Origin: Desulfurellaceae bacterium bin18 | GTDB lineage: Bacteria > Desulfobacterota > Binatia > Bin18 | Reading direction: 5' to 3' | Length of the DNA: 64,000 bases | Assembly: GCA_002238415.1 (NCBI GenBank) | Contig: MPMI01000023.1 | Location: 1 to 64,000 of the forward strand | Part shown: piece by piece, positions 62,272-64,000 of the stretch | Layout: the number at the start of each line of letters is the position of its first letter | How positions within the stretch are numbered: the first letter of the stretch is position 1 | Notes under the pieces: model-generated | Databases searched by the model: none | Seen by the model: the letters and a program-made list of their open reading frames with translations, nothing else | Told to the model about the DNA's origin: nothing | Position numbers and translations under genes: made by a program

Positions 62272-63207
62272 ATGGCAAAAGCACCTGGAAAATCACACCG
62301 CAAAGGACTGACGCTCTTACAGATTGCCGACAAGTTTGGTGATGAGGAGAAAGCGCGGGAATGGCTGGAGTCGTTGCGCTGGCCGGACGGGCCGACCTGC
62401 CCGTACTGCGGTACCACCAACGTACAGGCCAACATCAAGCATAAGAGCATGACCCACCGCTGCCGCGAATGCCCTAAGAAGCCGATGTTCACGGTACGGA
62501 TTGGGACCATCATGGAACAGACCCGCCTCAAGTACCGGGTGTGGGCGATTGGCATGTATCTCTACACGACGAACTTGAAGGGCATCAGTTCCATGAAGCT
62601 TCACCGGGAGTTGGGCATTACGCAGAAGTCAGCGTGGTTTGTCCTGCATCGCCTCCGCAAGGCTGCTGAGACGGGCACGTCCGTATTTGCCGGGCCGGTG
62701 GAAGTGGACGAGACCTACACGGGCGGAAAAAATGCCAATAAGCACGCCAGCAAGAAGATTCCGAACGCCACCGGGACGCTCGGCAAGACGCCTGTGGTCG
62801 GCATGAAGGACCGCAAGACCAACAAGGTCAGCGCCACAGTGGTCAAGCATACGAACCAAGAAACCCTCCACGGCTTTGTGACCAACCGGATTGAACCCGG
62901 CACCAAGATTTACACGGACGAACATGGCGGCTATGTGGGCTTAGACAACCATGAAACGGTCAAGCATAGCGTGAGTGAGTACGTCAACGGCATGGCCCAC
63001 ACGAACGGCATAGAGAGCTTTTGGGCCACCCTCAAACGGGGCTACCACGGCACCTACCATCATGTCAGTGAAAAGCACTTGGGCCGGTATGTGACGGAGT
63101 TTGCCGAGCGGCATAATGACCGACCGCTTGACACGATTGAACAGATGAAGGCGCTCACGCACGGCATGGTCGGCAAGCGCCTAGAGTATAAAGACTTGGT
63201 GGCATAG
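62272..63207 (+). CDS. IS1595-family (ISXO2-type) transposase
   Basis: 311 residues. N-terminal zinc-ribbon (CPYCGTTNVQ, then CRECPKKPMF), then the DDE domain with VEVDETYTGGKN, IYTDEHGGY and a C-terminal GIESFWATLKRGYHGTYHH. ISXO2-type enzymes use a DD(E/N)K catalytic set, in line with this. ATG at 62272 behind GAGGGAGGG. Gene is intact. The following gene may be a passenger of the same element. Confidence 0.9.
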   Translation: MAKAPGKSHRKGLTLLQIADKFGDEEKAREWLESLRWPDGPTCPYCGTTNVQANIKHKSMTHRCRECPKKPMFTVRIGTIMEQTRLKYRVWAIGMYLYTTNLKGISSMKLHRELGITQKSAWFVLHRLRKAAETGTSVFAGPVEVDETYTGGKNANKHASKKIPNATGTLGKTPVVGMKDRKTNKVSATVVKHTNQETLHGFVTNRIEPGTKIYTDEHGGYVGLDNHETVKHSVSEYVNGMAHTNGIESFWATLKRGYHGTYHHVSEKHLGRYVTEFAERHNDRPLDTIEQMKALTHGMVGKRLEYKDLVA

Positions 63208-63238
63208 GGTCTGCCCGCAGGACCGACGGAGGGCAGAC

Positions 63239-64000
63239 ATGGCGCAAGCAAGCAAGCAATATACCAAGGTAACGACGGGACAACCGAACTGGAACAATCA
63301 AACCATGTGGACCGGGGATAACCTCGACATTATGCGCGGGATGAACAGCGCGTCCGTAGACTTGATTTACGCGGACCCGCCTTTTAATTCTAATGCCAAC
63401 TATGCCGCCCCTATTGGCTCCAAAGCCGCCGGAGCCGCCTTTAAGGATACGTGGGGCTTAGACGATATCAACTTGGCCTGGTATGGCGAAATCAAGCACG
63501 AATACCCCGGCCTGTATGACTTGCTGACGGCAGTTCGCACCATCCACGGCGATAGCATGATGTCGTATCTCATTTACATGGCCGTCCGGCTCATGGAAAT
63601 GAAGCGGCTCTTGAAGCCGACCGGCTCCCTGTACCTGCATTGTGACCCGACAGCCAGCCATTACTTGAAGCTGTTGCTGGATTGCGTGTTCGGGAAGGCC
63701 CATTTTCAGAACGAAATTAGCTGGAGACGGACAACCACAAAAGGCGATTGGCGCCAAGGGGCAACGAATTATCCCCGTGTGCATGACGTGCTGCTGTATT
63801 ACAGCAAGAATGCTTCGCAAGCCGCCTACCAGCAAGTCTTTGTCCCGTATGGCCAGGACTATATCAAGAAATCGTATCGCCATACTGAGCCGGAGACAGG
63901 GCGGCGGTATCGCCTTGATAACCTGAGCGCTCCTGGAGGCGGGCAACGTGGCCACCCCCGCTATGAACTCTTAGGCGTCACTCGCTATTGGCGCTATAAT
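63239..64000 (+). CDS. Site-specific DNA methyltransferase, beta class (truncated by window end)
   Basis: 254 codons visible. The catalytic motif DPPF lies at the N-terminus in DLIYADPPFNSNANY, preceded by TGDNLDIMRGM, so the target-recognition part is in the middle and the SAM-binding FxGxG motif is expected beyond base 64000. ATG at 63239 follows CGGAGGG, 32 bases after the transposase stop. It could be a restriction-modification gene or a passenger of the insertion sequence. Confidence 0.85.
   Translation, partial: MAQASKQYTKVTTGQPNWNNQTMWTGDNLDIMRGMNSASVDLIYADPPFNSNANYAAPIGSKAAGAAFKDTWGLDDINLAWYGEIKHEYPGLYDLLTAVRTIHGDSMMSYLIYMAVRLMEMKRLLKPTGSLYLHCDPTASHYLKLLLDCVFGKAHFQNEISWRRTTTKGDWRQGATNYPRVHDVLLYYSKNASQAAYQQVFVPYGQDYIKKSYRHTEPETGRRYRLDNLSAPGGGQRGHPRYELLGVTRYWRYN

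Overview
The window looks like a chromosomal segment of an uncultured, GC-rich Gram-negative bacterium. Most genes are housekeeping or catabolic: complex I, Tat, PurC, DnaX-YbaB-RecR, UppP and dTDP-sugar synthesis. There are five family III (CaiB/BaiF) CoA-transferase genes, two acyl-CoA-type phosphotransferases and a DUF4911 protein. This mixture resembles uncultured Desulfobacterota/Binatota or Tectomicrobia (Entotheonella-like) genomes, but the assignment is an inference from gene content with low to moderate confidence; no 16S gene is present.

Layout. 1-2.3 kb: a secreted metzincin-type protease broken by two 8-nt G/C tracts. 2.4-5.6 kb: a TldD/TldE pair and an ABM-domain protein. 5.8-7.1 kb: RRM protein, SlyD-like isomerase, MNT nucleotidyltransferase. 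7.2-10.7 kb: tRNA-Asn, recR, ybaB, dnaX, SRP RNA and tRNA-Ser, all on the minus strand. 10.95-20.7 kb: a complex I operon nuoACDEHJKLMN without nuoB, F, G or I, followed by cobS. 21.6-30.9 kb: LysR regulator, FGase-like hydrolase, ketopantoate reductase, amidohydrolase, two CoA-transferases, DUF4911 and a split membrane Cas4-like nuclease. 30.9-32.3 kb: a decayed toxin-antitoxin cluster with a MITE-like element. 32.4-42.8 kb: TatC/TatA, HDAC-like deacetylase, alpha/beta hydrolase, two CoA-transferases, TerC, PurC and a MoxR/VWA pair. 42.9-50.4 kb: VapBC, a CoA-transferase, an XPB-type helicase, two phosphotransferases and DUF4301. 50.4-55.5 kb: TreT-like glycosyltransferase, rfbBAC and uppP. 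55.5-62.1 kb: ECF sigma/anti-sigma module and a Gld-type ABC exporter operon. 62.2-64 kb: an IS1595-type transposase followed by a DNA methyltransferase cut by the window end.

The most striking feature is a set of dispersed palindromic elements that cross gene boundaries. Family A (about 55 bp, ten copies, arms of the type AAAGAGTAAACGTGTCC with compensated arm changes) lies between genes, supplies or abuts stop codons (tldD, ybaB), and sits in frame inside three protein-coding genes: a CoA-transferase, a VWA protein and a phosphotransferase. In two of those cases a paralogue within this same window lacks the insert. Family B is a palindrome built of 9-bp units; it is inserted in frame in dnaX and at the end of nuoM, and lies between nuoD/E, nuoJ/K and treT/rfbB. 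The behaviour recalls the Rickettsia palindromic elements, but the sequences differ and the host appears unrelated. All family and function names are based on motifs read by eye; no database search was run.
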